Shown here piece by piece: positions 1-12,536 of a DNA stretch of 64,000 nt (position 1 is the stretch's first letter; every line of letters begins with the position of its first letter). Made by a program: the position numbers and the translations under genes. Source of the DNA: Persicaria tinctoria (lineage: Eukaryota; Streptophyta; Magnoliopsida; Caryophyllales; Polygonaceae); the NCBI GenBank assembly GCA_037127255.1, contig JBANSL010000004.1:35117467-35181466 (forward strand), read 5' to 3'. Under the pieces are notes generated by a model. It was given only the letters and a program-made list of their open reading frames with translations. It did not search any database and was not told the origin of the DNA.

Positions 1-2199
1 GCAGCATGATTGATGAATGAAATGATAGGTTGCTAGCTTGTTATGTGCACATATAAAGTTGGTTATATGAACCTGTTATGAATGCATATATTGCCACTCC
101 TCGAGATAGGTGCATGTTAGTGTGGAATGATGTGATGATATTCGTGATTATTATGTGTTTGCGTGCCGCAGTTATAACCTTATGAAATACCCTAAGGGCA
201 TCTTTGTAATCCTTGGGTTGGGATTCTGTCTTTGGTCTCGTCGACCCTAGTCTTGGTCCGTGGCTGAATCAATAAGGAAGTCGTGTTGTCCGCCCTTGTC
301 TCTCCCCTAACTCCGTAACTTCTGACCCTTGCGACCCTTCAATGAATGCTAATATGAAAGAAAGAACCAACGAGCAAGTGGCACCGGAGCGGCGAAACGG
401 AACTGTGATGGGTCCATGACCCATAGACCATGGGACAGACGTCGTCAAAGTTATAAAAAGGATGGACACATTTCGAAGCTAGAAGTTGCAGACGTGATTC
501 TCTTTGATGACTCAAGGAAGGGCTTTCTTCATTCTAATCGTGGGTTCTTCTATATCAATTGGAATTGGCATAGGGCAATAGGCCTAGAACTGACATAATT
601 GGACGTGCGATGACTGACATGCTGAATTGGAAGTGAATGATTGCCTGACTAACTTGCGATTTGCATCGATGGTTTGTTATACTGAATTGTTGGTAGATAG
701 GTTATGTGTTATATATGTGGTGGTGTTTTTTCCCTTGGGTATGAGTCGAGTGATTCCTCGATTAGATGGGTCAGGAAGTAGCAGATAGATTGAAGTCTTT
801 GGACTGGGTCATGGGTTGTGTGGGATTGGGTGCAGGAAGGGTGTGTCAGTTTGGGTAGAGCCGAGTGAGTGGGGACTTGCCGGAGGTAGTGGTTAGTGAA
901 AATAGCTGAGCTTCCAAGTAGGTCTTAGATGAAGAGTGGAGTTAGTACTGTGAGATTTTGAGGAGAGGTCTTCGTTAGAGGTAGTGTAGGGTAGTAGCGT
1001 GTGTGGATGTCATAGTTCTAGGGGTGGATGAGTAAGTTAAGAGTGACCCAGAGGGATTCTTGAAGGGAAGTTTTGCTAGACGGGTTAGGGTGCCAGAAGA
1101 GAGTGTCTAGATAGTCTAGGAGCGGATCGTGATCAGCGATATTGACGAATGATTAAGGAATGTATAAGGAATCATATACATTGGGACTAGGTTATATTTG
1201 TGGTGATTGGGAGCAGTTTTGGTAAAGGATGGGGTTGAAGAAGTGTTGAGCATGAGTAGTATGAGGTTTCTTAGGAAATTATCGATCTTGTATATTAGAT
1301 TGTTCACATCAGGGTTGTTCGTGTGATGAGTATTTGGGGTTGTAGAGATAGGATTGGTAATGCTTGGAGAATTCATGGGTGAAGGGTTGCTAGATGTGAT
1401 GTAGGAGGATTTTTAACATAGGGAATGGATCAGAATTTATGAGTGGAGGTTGTTGTTGTGGTTATTGAGGTATTGGAGGATTTGCGACGCATCTTCGAGG
1501 AAAGGCTGGTAGCTAGGTAAGAATGTCGTTGAGGTTGGTAGTAAGGTTGGTTACTTGACGTTAGGATAGAGAGGTTCTGCGCACGAATTAGGGAACTAGG
1601 CAAAGCGGAAGGTATTGGAAACGCTGGAGGATAAGGGATTTTAGAAGGCTTGGCAAAGTTGTGGTACTTGGGAAGTTCGGATGAGGATGTCGTAGGAATT
1701 CGGTTAAAATTATTGTTGGTACGTAAGAGTTCAAGCGGTAGAGAATTCGAGGTTAAGGAAGTGTACCTAGTAGTTGGCTTGGGTAATTGGCCTTGATTGC
1801 GGATAGTTATGAGGCTAGAGAGTCTGTATATGAGTGGGACGCAATGGTCTCTAGAACTAGCATTGGATGGAGTTGGTAAACCTAGGTGAGGATGACCTTG
1901 ATGCGAGAGATAAGGAGTAGTGGTCATGTCTTGTTATGATTGGTAGTTATATGCAGTTTCTCTTGAGGGTGTGACTTAGTGTTATGTGTTACTTGGGGCC
2001 AAATGTGTGTAGATTCTACACTATAGATTATGTTGACTCCCTGACGTATTGCCATGTCCAATAGTGAGAGTTAGTACTTACATAGTTATCTCCTGAACTT
2101 AATAAATTGCTAGTTTGCGGAAGTACTTGTTTGCCTCTAATGTGATGATTCTTGGTAGTTAGCGTAAGTATGATGTGCTTATCTCACTGATATGATGTG
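1..2199. other. Gene-free degenerate repeat DNA left of element A
   Basis: I recognise no gene here. Open frames on both strands are short and show no family motif. The segment ends at the 5-bp target duplication (2195-2199, atgtg) of element A. Because the sequence resumes at 13413 and reaches a gypsy-type polypurine tract and LTR at 14086-14098, the simplest reading is that this is decayed internal or LTR sequence of the older plus-strand element D. That assignment is inference. Confidence 0.4.
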
Positions 2200-2918
2200 T
2201 GATACGTTTGGGATACCCGATCCTTTGCATGTGGGTGCAGGATCAAGAACCACACCTTATATTTGACCGATCTTGCAATGCTCTTTCGATATCTCCTAAT
2301 TGAACAAATTAATCAACTTAATTAATAAACTAATTAAAGCAACGAACTATACTTAGAATAATTCAAACAAAACAAATAGCGACGGAATTGGCTCCTCCGC
2401 AAGCCCTCTATCTAGAGTAGATATAATTTCAAAATTTAGTGGACAAGACTTCTATCTAGAGTATATATAATCTTCCACCTTATTAATCATAAGTTACATA
2501 AAATAATAGAATTAATTAACTAACAAAGTACTTCGGCCCAACACAAGAGGAGTACTCAACATAGGCTTGTGGTCCATTCGACATGGCTTGTGGCCCACTC
2601 GACATGGTACTCGACATAAGTAGGTCTCGAGTGGTCCATGTGTTGTGCCGAGTGTAAGCTTTTCATGGTGGATGTAGACGAGTCTACATGAGCTCCATGT
2701 GTGGACGCAAACTCAAGTCTTGTGTTGGTGGTGTAGTCCTAGGCAAAGTTATCCAGGGTGGTCTGAACCCTTTCTCCATAGTTCCTTGGTAACGGACAAG
2801 AAGGGCTTTAGTTGTATCTTGGATTCTCTTGGCCCTTGCACGAGTAATAGGACAATCGAATGAAACCTTCATGTTGTCCTCAATTTCACCAGGAGTCATC
2901 GACATTTGCACAACATCA
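2200..2918 (-). repeat. 3' LTR of element A
   Basis: It begins TGATACGTTTGGG and ends ACATCA on the plus strand, so on the element strand it starts TGATG and ends GTATCA. It aligns with 12537-13407 along most of its length but lacks roughly 150-180 bp of the middle, including the TATTTAAA core seen in the other copy. The last part of the integrase frame (to the stop at 2684) lies inside this LTR. Confidence 0.9.
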
Positions 2919-4373
2919 TTCTCCTCCACTTGATTTTGATTTGTCCTCAAATCGTCGTCAGATTCATCGTCAAGCACGAACAAAGATAGATCTGCGACGT
3001 TGAAGGTTGAATGAACACTGTACTTGTCGGCAGGGAGATCTAGTTTGTAAGCATTAGGACCCATCTTCTGAACCACTCGAAATGGTCCATCTCCCATGGG
3101 GTCCAGCTTAGATTTCCGTTGTTGCGGAAACCTTTCCTTTCTGAGATGCAGCCACACAAGATCATCAACGTTGAACTGCACATCCTTGCGATGCTTGTCC
3201 TTCGTTGCCTTGTATTGCACAGTTTTTCTTTCTAGGTGCGCCTTGGTTCACTCATACAAGCTCTTGATGAAGTCCACTTGCTTAGCTGCATCCATGCTCT
3301 CTTTTTCCTTGAGGGGCCGTGGCATCATATCCACAGGTGTAAGTGGATTTTGGCCATAGACCACCTCAAAGGGAGTCTGCTTGGTTGTTGAATGCCTAGA
3401 CCTGTTATAAGCAAACTCAACAAATGGTAGGCATTTTTCCGATCTCCGAAGGTTAGTTCGCAGCATGACTCTTAGGAGAGCCCCAAGAGTTCTATTTGTA
3501 ACCTCAGTTTGGCCATCAATTTGAGGGTGACAAGAAGTAAAAAATAAAAGTTTTGTACCCAACTTAGACCATAATGTTTTCCAAAAACAACTTAAAAATT
3601 TAGAATCATGGTCAGACACAATAGACAAATGCAATCCATGTAAGCGAACAACATCTTTAAAGAATAAATGAGCAACATAAATAGCATCATCAGTTTTGTG
3701 ACATGATATAAAATAATCCATTTTGGAAAATCTCTCCACTACCACAAAAATAGAATCATGAACCTTAGAACTTCTAGGCAAGTCAACAATGAAATCCATA
3801 GATACATCTTCCTAGGGTGCATTCGAAATTTGTAGGGGTTAATATAGATCATTCGAAAAAATTTGCCTTAGACTTTGGTTTAGCACATGTGACACAACTT
3901 TTGACAAATCTAAACACATAATTAGACATTTTAGGCCAAAAGTAATGTTCTTTCAATCCAGCTAAGGTTTTTTCGAAACCACCACGTCCCCTAGATTCGT
4001 GTATTTCTTGAGTTAACAGTCGTCTAATAGAAGAAGATGGGATACAAACATTTCCCATCTTAAACAAGTAACAATTATCAAGAAAATAAGAATCAACTTT
4101 ACCTTTGGACACACATTGATCATATATTGTCTTAAAGAAACCATCAGAAGCATAAAGTTCCTTTATCAAAGCAAAACCCAATACATGTGCATCCATATGG
4201 TTTAGGAGGACATACCTGCGTGATATCACATCAGCTACCACATTATCATTTCCCTTTTTGTGGTGAACCACATAGGAAAAGGTCTCTAAGAACTCTACTA
4301 ATCGACGAAGTCGCATGCTGAGCACTGACTGACCTTTGAGGTACTTCAGAGCTTCATGATCCGAATGAATCAC
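2684..4373 (-). pseudogene. Integrase of element A, extending into the 3' LTR
   Basis: The segment at 4373-3849 carries the zinc-binding N-terminus with the C-x2-C pair of CVTCAK, but the second histidine expected between IHES and the cysteines is not visible. The catalytic core at 3799-3248 shows aspartates in MDFIVDLP and SDHDSKF and a glutamate in [10 protein letters not shown]. The C-terminal part at 3220-2684 has the GDGPF module and the PITRARAKR motif. The pieces are separated by stops or frame changes near 3848 and 3247. The frame continues about 235 bp into the 3' LTR before stopping at 2684. It is non-functional as it stands. Confidence 0.88.
2919..2931 (-). other. Polypurine tract of element A
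   Basis: The element strand reads AAGTGGAGGAGAA directly before the LTR start TGATG. It primes plus-strand DNA synthesis in this class. The same bases also code in the pol frame (residues VEEN), so coding and priming functions overlap. Confidence 0.85.
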
Positions 4374-5623
4374 AAACTCCTTAGGCCAAAGGTAGTGTTA
4401 CCATGTCTGTAAGCATCGAACCAACGCAAACATTTCCTTGTCCTAGGTAGAATAGTTGAGCTCAGTGTGGCCCAACTTCTAGCTAAAATAGGCAATATGA
4501 CGCATATTCTGCAGTAGAACCCCACCAATGATAGTGCTAGAAGCATCACACTCAGCTCGAACGATTGAGCGAAGTCAGGTAGTTGCTGCACAGGGGCATG
4601 GGTGAGTCGATCTTTGAGAGCATCGAAAGCCCTCTGATGTGCATCTGTCCAGCAAAACGTCACATCTTTCTTGGCCAGCTCATGTAAAGGGGGCGACAAT
4701 AGTGCTCAAGTCCTTGACCAAGCGTCGATAGAAGCCAGGAAGGCCCAAGAATGAGCGGACATGAGTGGGAGTGTGCAGCTGAGCCCACTCCTATATAGCG
4801 TGAACCTTCTCCTCATCTACTTTTAAACCAGAAGAAGAAACAATAAAGCCAAGAAAAATATTATATTCGGAAGCAAGAGAATACTTTTTCAAATTGGCAT
4901 ACAAATTTTCTTTTCTAAGACAATCAAATACCAATTTTAAGTGACTAAAATGATCATGCATGTTCTTGTTATAGATTAAGATATCGTCAAAATAAACAAC
5001 GACAAATTTTCCTAAGTATCTTCGAAGTACATGGTTCATAAGGCTCATAAAAGTAGAATGATCATTAGTCAATCCAAAATGCATTACTAACCATTCATAT
5101 AATTCATACTTAGTTTTAAAAGCCGTTTTCCATTCATGTTCCTATTTCATCCTAATTTGATGATAGCCACTTCTAAGTTCAATTTTAGAGAAAATGCATG
5201 CACCAAATAAGTCATCAAGCATATCATCTAAACGACGAATAGGGTGATGATACTTAACTGTTATTTGGTTGATTTCTCTACAATCAACACACATGTGCCA
5301 TGAGCCATCCTTTTTGGGGACCAAAATTATCACAGGAACGACGCAAGGACTTAAGCTCTCTCGAACAAAGCCCTTGTCCATGAGTTCAGTACGTGACTTG
5401 GCGTTGTAACTTCTTTGTTTCCTCAGGGCTAGCTCTATATGCGGCGCAATTAGGCAAGGCTGTGGTAGGGACGAAGTCAATCTGATGCTCAATACCTCGA
5501 ATAGGCGGCAATCCTTGTGGTAGATCAGTTGGAATGACATCTAAATAATTCTGCAAAAGAGCAGCAATAGGTGCTGGAATATGACTCAAATCCACAACGT
5601 TAAGTAATACCTCTTTCATGATT
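4374..5623 (-). pseudogene. Reverse transcriptase and RNase H of element A
   Basis: RT motifs read in order from 5540 downward: VPKKDGSWHMCVDCREIN, then the palm aspartates in [11 protein letters not shown] near 5000, then FLGFIVS. The segment at 4699-4370 starts with the RT-RNase H connection (HQRAFDALKDRL) and then goes out of frame in the RNase H domain; the end of that domain (IHSDHEALKYL) lies just downstream near 4370. Stops and frameshifts separate 5540-5142, 5084-4791 and 4699-4370. The upstream end is cut by the solo LTR at 5629-6618. Confidence 0.88.
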
Positions 5624-5628
5624 AATAG

Positions 5629-6618
5629 TGATAACTCCCTCCCTTGATGAAAATCGGAATAAAGTTTCAAAGGCCTTGACAGGATGTTTGTGTCAAAGGT
5701 CTTGGAGCTTTAACAGTTGATGAAATCCAAAACCTGCTCTATATGTCCGAATATTATTTAATATTATATACTTCCTTTATATTATATATATGTGTAACTA
5801 ATCTTTCAGGAAGTATTTTCGAAATCACTTCTTTCCTTATGGTGCATATTGAGGAGATCCAATTTGAGAGATCATGTCTTCGAAGTGTCCAAAAATAGAA
5901 GATCTGGACGCGCCATGATCCAAACTAGCCGTTGTTGAAGATCCTTATGCGCCATGTTGCTTCTATAAAGGAAAGGAAGAAGAAGACAGAACATACAAGT
6001 GTTACACGAGCTTTCATTCATTCAAACGAGATCTGTCTTCCAAGTGTACTCTCTGCTAGCGCTCAAGAGTTTGTTGTTTTATTTCAAAGCCTTTGAGAGT
6101 TACATTGTGATCTTATAAGATATATTCATTTATAGTGTTACTCGAGAGTTTGTAACTCGGGAAGTTGCACTAGGCTATTAATTTGTGAGAGTAAGAGGAT
6201 TGTACTAGATAGCTGAGAGAGGTGGGGCTCTTCTAGATTGGTCTACGACTCCAAGAGAACGTGAGTTGACTAGATTGCAATCGTATAGGAGAGAGGCTTC
6301 TCGGTGAGCTATTAGGATCCTAAGCTAAGCGAATCAATAAAAGGCTCTTGAATCCTAGGGTTGTGGAAGAACCCTAGGCGGGGACGTAGGCCAAGTTCGT
6401 TCCGAACCTCGTAAACAATTACGTGTGTCCTTTATCTATTGCTTTACCTTATTTCCGCACTTGGTTCGATTGTCTAACTTTGTGATTCAGGTTTAATCTC
6501 AAAGGGTTTTATACGAGCTCCAAAAGTCTTGAGACTTTCTGCGAAAAACGGGTATACTCTATTCAACCCCCTTCTAGAGTATTTCTATATTACCTTGTTT
6601 TATATTATCGAACCTTCA
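5629..6618 (+). mobile_element. Copia solo LTR (same family as element J)
   Basis: The 990-bp sequence begins TGATAACTCC and ends GAACCTTCA, flanked by a perfect 5-bp duplication aatag (5624-5628 and 6619-6623). It matches, in reverse complement, the LTR at 57578-58584 of the Sirevirus-like element J along its whole length. No internal sequence remains, so it is a solo LTR left by recombination between the two LTRs of an inserted copy. It interrupts element A between protease and RT. Confidence 0.95.
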
Positions 6619-6623
6619 AATAG

Positions 6624-7511
6624 GATGTGAGGTCGATGAACATTCCAGGTGATGGTCTCTTTCTGAGGTTGAGAGACCAAAGATCGGCGTTCAATAGAGC
6701 CTTTAAGCGAAGTAGACGAAGGTTGTGTCGAAACAAAAGGAGGAGGGGTAGGCGTGGGGATGGTTGCGGGTGCGGGCCTAGAGGCCGCGGGCGCAGGTGC
6801 CTTAGCCACGGGTGCGGTGTGGCCAGCGGAGGCATCACGTCCTTTCTCCATCCTTTGGGCTTTCTTTTGAGTGTCCTGTTGTTGTCGTTTTTGAACATGT
6901 TCATTCAAAACAGCGTGAGGAGAAAGGGGTAGGAGAGTAGCTCTCCTCCCATCAAAAGTGAAGGAATATATATTTGCACAACCATCATGTATAAAATAAC
7001 GATCATATAACCAAGGTCGACCAAGCACAATATGACTACAGTTCATTCTAGCAACATCACATAAAACCTTATCATGATATGATCCAATAGAAAAAAAAAC
7101 TAACCACTGTTTAGTAACCATAATATGAGATCCATCATCAGTAATACCATTTAATCCATAGTGAGTAGCTCTAGGAGTAGTAGTCAAATGTAAGAAATCC
7201 ACTACCTTTTCATTGATGAGGTTACAACAACTCCCACTATCGATGATGACGTTCAAGGTAGCCTCGCGAACCACACACTTGGTGTGGAAAATGTTCTCCC
7301 TTTGATCAACCAAGGGAGCTTCTGGAATCTATAGGACCTGACGATTGACAAGACATAGAGTATCCTGAAAGTTGCTGGTGTCGATCTCGTCTTCATGTTC
7401 AATCGGCTGTTCTTCCTCCACTGCACTTGAAATTACATGGTCCTCGACAGTCTCCTCCTCATAGTAATGGTCTCCCAAATCATTGAGAAGGACCTTCTTT
7501 TCTGAGGGCAT
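6624..7511 (-). pseudogene. Aspartic protease region of element A
   Basis: The segment at 7313-6600 contains the retropepsin active site as IIDSGSCCNLI followed by the conserved VLGRPWLYDR about 75 residues on, then a proline/alanine-rich linker toward RT. An in-frame TAG near 7330 separates it from the acidic linker at 7511-7329. The left side is broken by the copia solo LTR whose target duplication is aatag (5624-5628 and 6619-6623). Confidence 0.85.
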
Positions 7512-7749
7512 TCATGACAGACATGTCCAGAACCACCACAAGTGAAGCACCGGATGTCTTTAGTGCGTTCTTTTGATGGTGCAGCAACTCCCCTAGTTTC
7601 AACCTGATAACCCTGTTTAGGTGAGTTGGGAACTCCCTTTTGCTGCATAGAAGGGTTAGTAGTAGATCTAGATTGACTAGAAGAATTAAATGGAACAAAC
7701 CTGCGACCTTGCGAGGTCTGGTCTATTCTGGCTCTCTGATGTTGCTGCT
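7433..7749 (-). pseudogene. Nucleocapsid (CCHC zinc knuckle) of element A gag
   Basis: The CFTCGGSGHVCHEC motif fits C-x2-C-x4-H-x4-C, the RNA-binding knuckle of retrotransposon Gag. It is preceded by a basic, serine/glutamine-rich stretch. The LINE inserted at 7750-10472 separates it from the rest of gag at 10490-11636. Confidence 0.85.
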
Positions 7750-8412
7750 CTAAAAAGATAAATATATAGATGATGGCGAAGCCATGTAGTAACAAAAAGT
7801 AGGACCATACCAAGGGTCCTACGGAAAAAAAAAAAATATGTGTCTACCCAAAAGTATTGCCCAACATATATCAACCCCCCCAATCGGCATCTTAGATTAA
7901 AAACACATATATTTGAGACAAAGGATATTTTGCCAAATATATGCGTTATAATCTAAAAAGCCAACCCAATATGGAACCATTCTCCTAAAAAATTATAACC
8001 CATCCATAGTCCAAGCTATCAACTCTCCACAAATGGGCCGGATCACAGATCCAACCATAAAACAGGCCCAGCAACCTCAAACAGCTTCTTTAAAAAAAAT
8101 AGGCCTAGTCTTTCTCAAAATGGAGCCCCTCATTTCAATCTATGACAGCAATGGGATAACACCTAGTATCCGATCCCACCAGCAAACCCGACCAGCTGCA
8201 GCATCACATCACCACACAACAGCTCCGATAGCGCAAGGAGCCGACGCCTCATTAGCCACCAGAACCAGAAGAATTTTGATCTCCAACAGCCAGCCGCACC
8301 AGCACCAGTTCATATGAAAAGCAATCAGCAAAATAAACCATTAGACAACATACAAACAGTCGACAGAGGTAACCCCAAGTGCACTACCAGCAAAATCAGG
8401 GGCTGTTTGCAC

Positions 8413-9925
8413 TCAACCCGGTTGATGACTTTCATCATCCGATGACGATTCTCCGCACTCATCGACTTCCGACTCCTCATTGAAATGGGCAGAATCAACA
8501 ACATTACCATTAGAATCCTTGATTCCGGACATTATCTTGAAGAGATCATCCATCGTAAGTGATAGTTTGACATCCCCGGAGACTCGAGACTTAGTACCTC
8601 TTAGAAGATACGCGCCTCTCCTAACCCCATTCCTGGCTTTCCACCTCATTAGCCCGTCTGGGGTCTTGCACTCGTTGATTTCAAGTTCTCCATCTCTATT
8701 GATGTATATTCCCGCCTCCGCAGCCCAGGATGAAGCAACCATCCGAGCACACGAGAGGGAGTTTTCATGATTTGAGTCACTCACTGCAGCTTGGTTGCTT
8801 CTCTTCTCAGCTGCTTTGATTCCCGTCGTATCTGTCTCCTTTCAACTCCCCACTCCGTGCTCCTCTCCCTTTGGAGGCTCCTCCATCTCAGTTTACATTC
8901 CAATGGACACAGAAGCAGCTGCTGAAGGCACATGACCAGTGTTCAGGCTGCTCGAACCCCCAACAACAGCATCAGAGCAGGTGTCGTCACTAGAGGCTCC
9001 ATCATTTAGCTTCTCCTTATCCATTGATCCCGAGTGATCATGAACAGCCCCATCACCAGATGCAGCCCCGTCACTACCCCACACACCCCCTCCATGCTGT
9101 CCTTCCTATCACCCTCTTTCTCCCTGTTCGCGCACCCCTTTACACAGCCAGCAGCCCCCGGGTTGGCAGTAGCAGCATCCTGAGCAACAGCCTTGGTCAC
9201 AAGGGGACACGAGGCTTCCGTATGACCAAAGCAGGAGCAGCTACCACAACACCACGGAAGCCACTCGAAAATTACCTTTAGTTTACATTCAACTCCTTTC
9301 TCATTCCTCAAAACCACATGTTTTCTACTCATTTGCTGAACATTCACATCGACAAGTAACCGAGCAAAGGAAATCATTTCCTAACTCGATGTAAACTCAT
9401 CAATGCACAGGGGTTTTCCTATTTCACTCCCAATCAAACTCAGCATTGATGAAGAGCATAAAATAGGGGGAATGTCCAAAATCCGAACCCAGATCGGGAC
9501 TGACGTGAAGGTACCCCAGTCCATGGCCTCACCCACCACCCACTGTTTCAATAACAAATGTGACGAGCCGATGGACCATGATCCATGTTCAAGCACCCAA
9601 GCAAGGTCCTCTTCACTCCGAAATTTAAAGATTAGTATTCCAGAATGCTTAACGAAGAGTGTCGGAGTATTAACTTGCCACTGATTTTTGATGAAGTGAA
9701 CGATTGCACCAGACAAGATAGTCGGACCCATGATAGCTCCAACCAGAGTCGCTGCCCAATCCGCACCAGCAGATGCGACGTCCTAACTAGTGTAATTGAT
9801 GGAATCGCCATTGACGTTAGGTACATGTTGTAATCGTTCAACAATGGCAGCCCTACGATTTCCTCTAATTACCTGAGCAAAAGAGCGCTTCCCACCAGTC
9901 CAGGCAAGTCAAGGAGCCCAAGCAG

Positions 9926-9958
<33 letters not shown>

Positions 9959-10370
9959 AATGAACCCGGTGGCTGCATCCCACCAATCCCAGACCCAGGG
10001 GCAGCAAACGTACCTAATTTCACCGATTGGGAAGAGGCAGTACCACCCATACACGGATGCGCCCCACCAGACCCATCCCGGCCTGGATCCGAGCCCGAGG
10101 AGGAACCTCCTACGTTATCTCCTCTCAAATCCGAGCTCTTAATTGACTTACCACCATTGCCGGAATCAAGATCCACCTGAGCGGTATCCACACCACCCGA
10201 GGAGGACGACGCCTTCCCTGGATTTGGGCCCATATCCTTTAGATCTGATTCATGAGATCTACTTCCCCCGATTTGAAAAGTGCTCCATGGAGTTCCTTCT
10301 CTAAATATTGCTTGGTGTCGTAGTACAACCCCGACGTAGAGCCCTTACTCCTGCCTTTCTTCTTCTCCAT
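8413..10370 (-). pseudogene. LINE ORF1 protein (DUF4283-like plus zinc knuckle), broken
   Basis: A plausible start codon lies at 10370. The central part (9731-9381) resembles the DUF4283 nucleic-acid-binding domain of plant L1 ORF1: FKFRSEEDLAWVLEHGSW, LLLKQW and VPIWVRI. It is followed by a C-x2-C-x4-H-x4-C knuckle (CCGSCSCFGHTEASC) near 9200. A glycine tract is encoded by the run of 31 C at 9926-9956. Interruptions include a stop near 10240, frame changes at the glycine tract, a TAG near 9785 and further breaks near 9380 and 9000. The last frame, 8784-8413, is acidic with no family match I recognise. Confidence 0.8.
9926..9956. repeat. Homopolymer run of 31 C
   Basis: The tract lies inside the LINE ORF1 and reads as polyglycine on the minus strand. 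Length slippage here would shift the ORF1 frame, and the frames on either side do not join in the present copy. Confidence 0.95.
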
Positions 10371-10489
10371 GACCGGGAGACAGAGCGGCCACCAGGGGCC
10401 GGCGCCGCCGCCGCCTAGAAGGGCACATGAGCCCGCTTGGAAATCGCCCTAATCGCTTGCCAAAAGAGAGCTTCTCTGATGTTGCTGCT

Positions 10490-11636
10490 GATCATATAGT
10501 AGCTGCGCTTTATAAATCAAGCTGTTAATATCTATAATTGAATGAACAGATCAAGGATTTTTAAAAGAAATATTAAGACCAGCAAGAAATTGAGTGCATA
10601 AACCACGTTGAGTAAGATAAATATTAGCCCTATGAGTGAGGCGTTTGAGCTCATCTTTGTATTCCATAGGGGAATGAGATTCATGTCTGCATGAAGCCAA
10701 ACGCATCCTCATAGTCTCTGTATCCTCCTCTGGAACGTGTCTCTTCTTCAGGAGATAGCGCAGTTGAGGCCAAGTTTCAACAGGTTGCTTACCTTGACGT
10801 CGTCGGATTTCGCGTGTGCGAAACCACCAAGAGCGAGCCATACCTGTCAAATGCAATGTAACAACCTCCAACCTATCTGTTTCATCATATCTAAGATGGT
10901 CAAGCACATAATTAGTATGATCCTCTCACATAATATAAGCATCAAGATCATTAGCACCATCAAAAGTTTCTAACTTAATCTTGACATCTCATCGTTGGAT
11001 AGCTTGTTCATTATCAAGTCTAGGACGACCAAAATGAGGATTAGGAATATCATCAAGATTAGGCTCTACCTCTTGGTAAGCGTCTTGAATGTGAGGCATG
11101 TCGTTTAGATCAGCATTGTCACGACTATCCTCCCAATTACCTTTGGGAAAGTGTGGGTTCCCGAAGTTCTTGTGTTGTTGCCGATTCTGCTGTTGTCCCT
11201 TGTGGTGATGATTTCCATTAAAGGATGATAGAACATCATCGTTTTCATTCTCACCATTAAAAGGATTAGGAGTAGCAGATCTAAGTTTAGAATTCAATTA
11301 AACAGAAGGGTGTAGGTTACTTGAAGGGAGTGTATTACCTGAGGGAGGTGTATTACCCGTGGGGGTGTATTACCTGATGGAGGTGGCTTACCACCTGGCG
11401 GTGTGGATCCAGAAGCCAAATTTTGTTTCATTTCCTCGAATTTTCAATCAATCGCTTGGTTGATCTGGGACGTGAAAAGAGCACGGTCTTTAGCCCTTTC
11501 AATGGCTAAACGATTGTCGCGGGCTTTGTTGGAATCCTCCAACTGAGCCAGTACAACCGCAACAATAGACTGCATATCGGATGCAGTAAGGCTAGAAGGG
11601 GGTAGGGGAAGAATTGGGGTCATTGTCGTTCATCAT
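10490..11636 (-). pseudogene. Gag capsid region of element A
   Basis: A start ATG-ATG sits at 11636-11631 on the minus strand. The N-terminal part is disrupted by a frame change near 11600, and the middle (11297-10989) is glutamine/asparagine-rich. The segment at 10907-10551 carries the retrotransposon Gag core: VTLHLTGMARSWW, WPQLRYLLKKRHVPE and SPMEYKDELKRLT. Gag forms the virus-like particle in this class. The chain is broken downstream by the LINE. Confidence 0.85.
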
Positions 11637-12521
11637 GTTCCTACAATATCAGAAGAGCAACAAGTAAACGGAGCAAAGACCGGAAACCAAGAAATGCAAG
11701 CCATTTTGATCCTAAGAGTGATTCAGTTTTGGAAATCAAAGAGGCAACAAAACAAGGCACAATATTCGAGCAATCTTCCCTAGACACAGAATTATGCGTT
11801 ATTGAAAATAGCAAGTTAAGATCAAATTGCAAATTGAATCAGCCACAAGTCGGATAACAAGGATATCAAGTAAGAACAAGCGGCTAATAGGAAAAAGAAT
11901 ACAATGTGATTCAATAAAAATTCAGCAATATGAAAGTTCCGTCAATTATTATCTGATGGTTACAAAACTGTTAAGAAAAAAAGGGGTGTGACCAAGACTC
12001 CTGTATCATCACATCGCAAAATCACACAAGTAGGGATCTTGGTAATGCTTGAAACCAAATAGATCATCTAACAAGTAGCAAAGAAAAGAAATAACAAGAT
12101 GCAATGAGTTACTAACTCAAACAAAGGTAAAGATGAATGCTTTTTTTTTAAGCTCTCGATTTTGGGTTTATTGTTTTTTGACTAAGGACGTCGATGTACT
12201 AGGATGATCTAAATGTAAGCAAAAAGAAAGAAAATAAGGGAAATTGGCTTTAGTGGTGCAAGTTCATATAATGCTTTAATCCAAGAATAACATTCATAGG
12301 CATGATATGTACCAAAAGAAATAAAAATCAAAACTTACTATAAAGAACTCAATATCTTCCAAATTATAGATCCAAACAAGAAAATAAACCTAAATAAAGT
12401 GCCAAATTTGAAGGGTAAAAATAAAAATCTAAAATTTATGCAGCGGGAATGGTGAAAAACATGACACAAAATAAATCACTCAATAAAGAATCAAAAGAGT
12501 AAAGAACTTGCATAAACATGG
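11637..12521 (-). other. Untranslated leader of element A
   Basis: There are about 885 bp between the primer binding site and the gag start. I see no gene; the one frame at 11832-11641 has no recognisable motif. The length is ordinary for a gypsy 5' leader that would carry packaging signals. Confidence 0.6.
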
Positions 12522-12534
12522 GAATCCGATACCA
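12522..12534 (-). other. Primer binding site of element A (tRNA-iMet type)
   Basis: Two bases inside the 5' LTR the element strand reads TGGTATCGGATTC. This matches the start of the usual plant initiator-methionine primer site (TGGTATCAGAGC) for its first seven bases, then diverges. Its position next to the LTR end supports the element's orientation. Confidence 0.7.
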
Positions 12535-12536
12535 CT

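Larger units (their letters stand above)
7750..10472 (-). mobile_element. LINE (plant L1-type) carrying ORF1 only
   Basis: The insert is flanked by a 17-bp perfect duplication, at 7733-7749 and 10473-10489. On the minus strand it holds a GC-rich 5' end, a decayed ORF1 and a T-rich 3' region ending in TTTATCTTTTTAG. No endonuclease or reverse transcriptase ORF2 is present. The target duplication shows it moved in this form or lost ORF2 internally after insertion. No long poly(A) tail is seen; plant LINEs often have short tails. Confidence 0.85.

Noticed and set aside
1430..1927. Minus-strand frame of 165 codons rich in Ser, Pro and Thr
   Set aside because: No domain, no neighbouring coding evidence, and it lies in degenerate repeat sequence.
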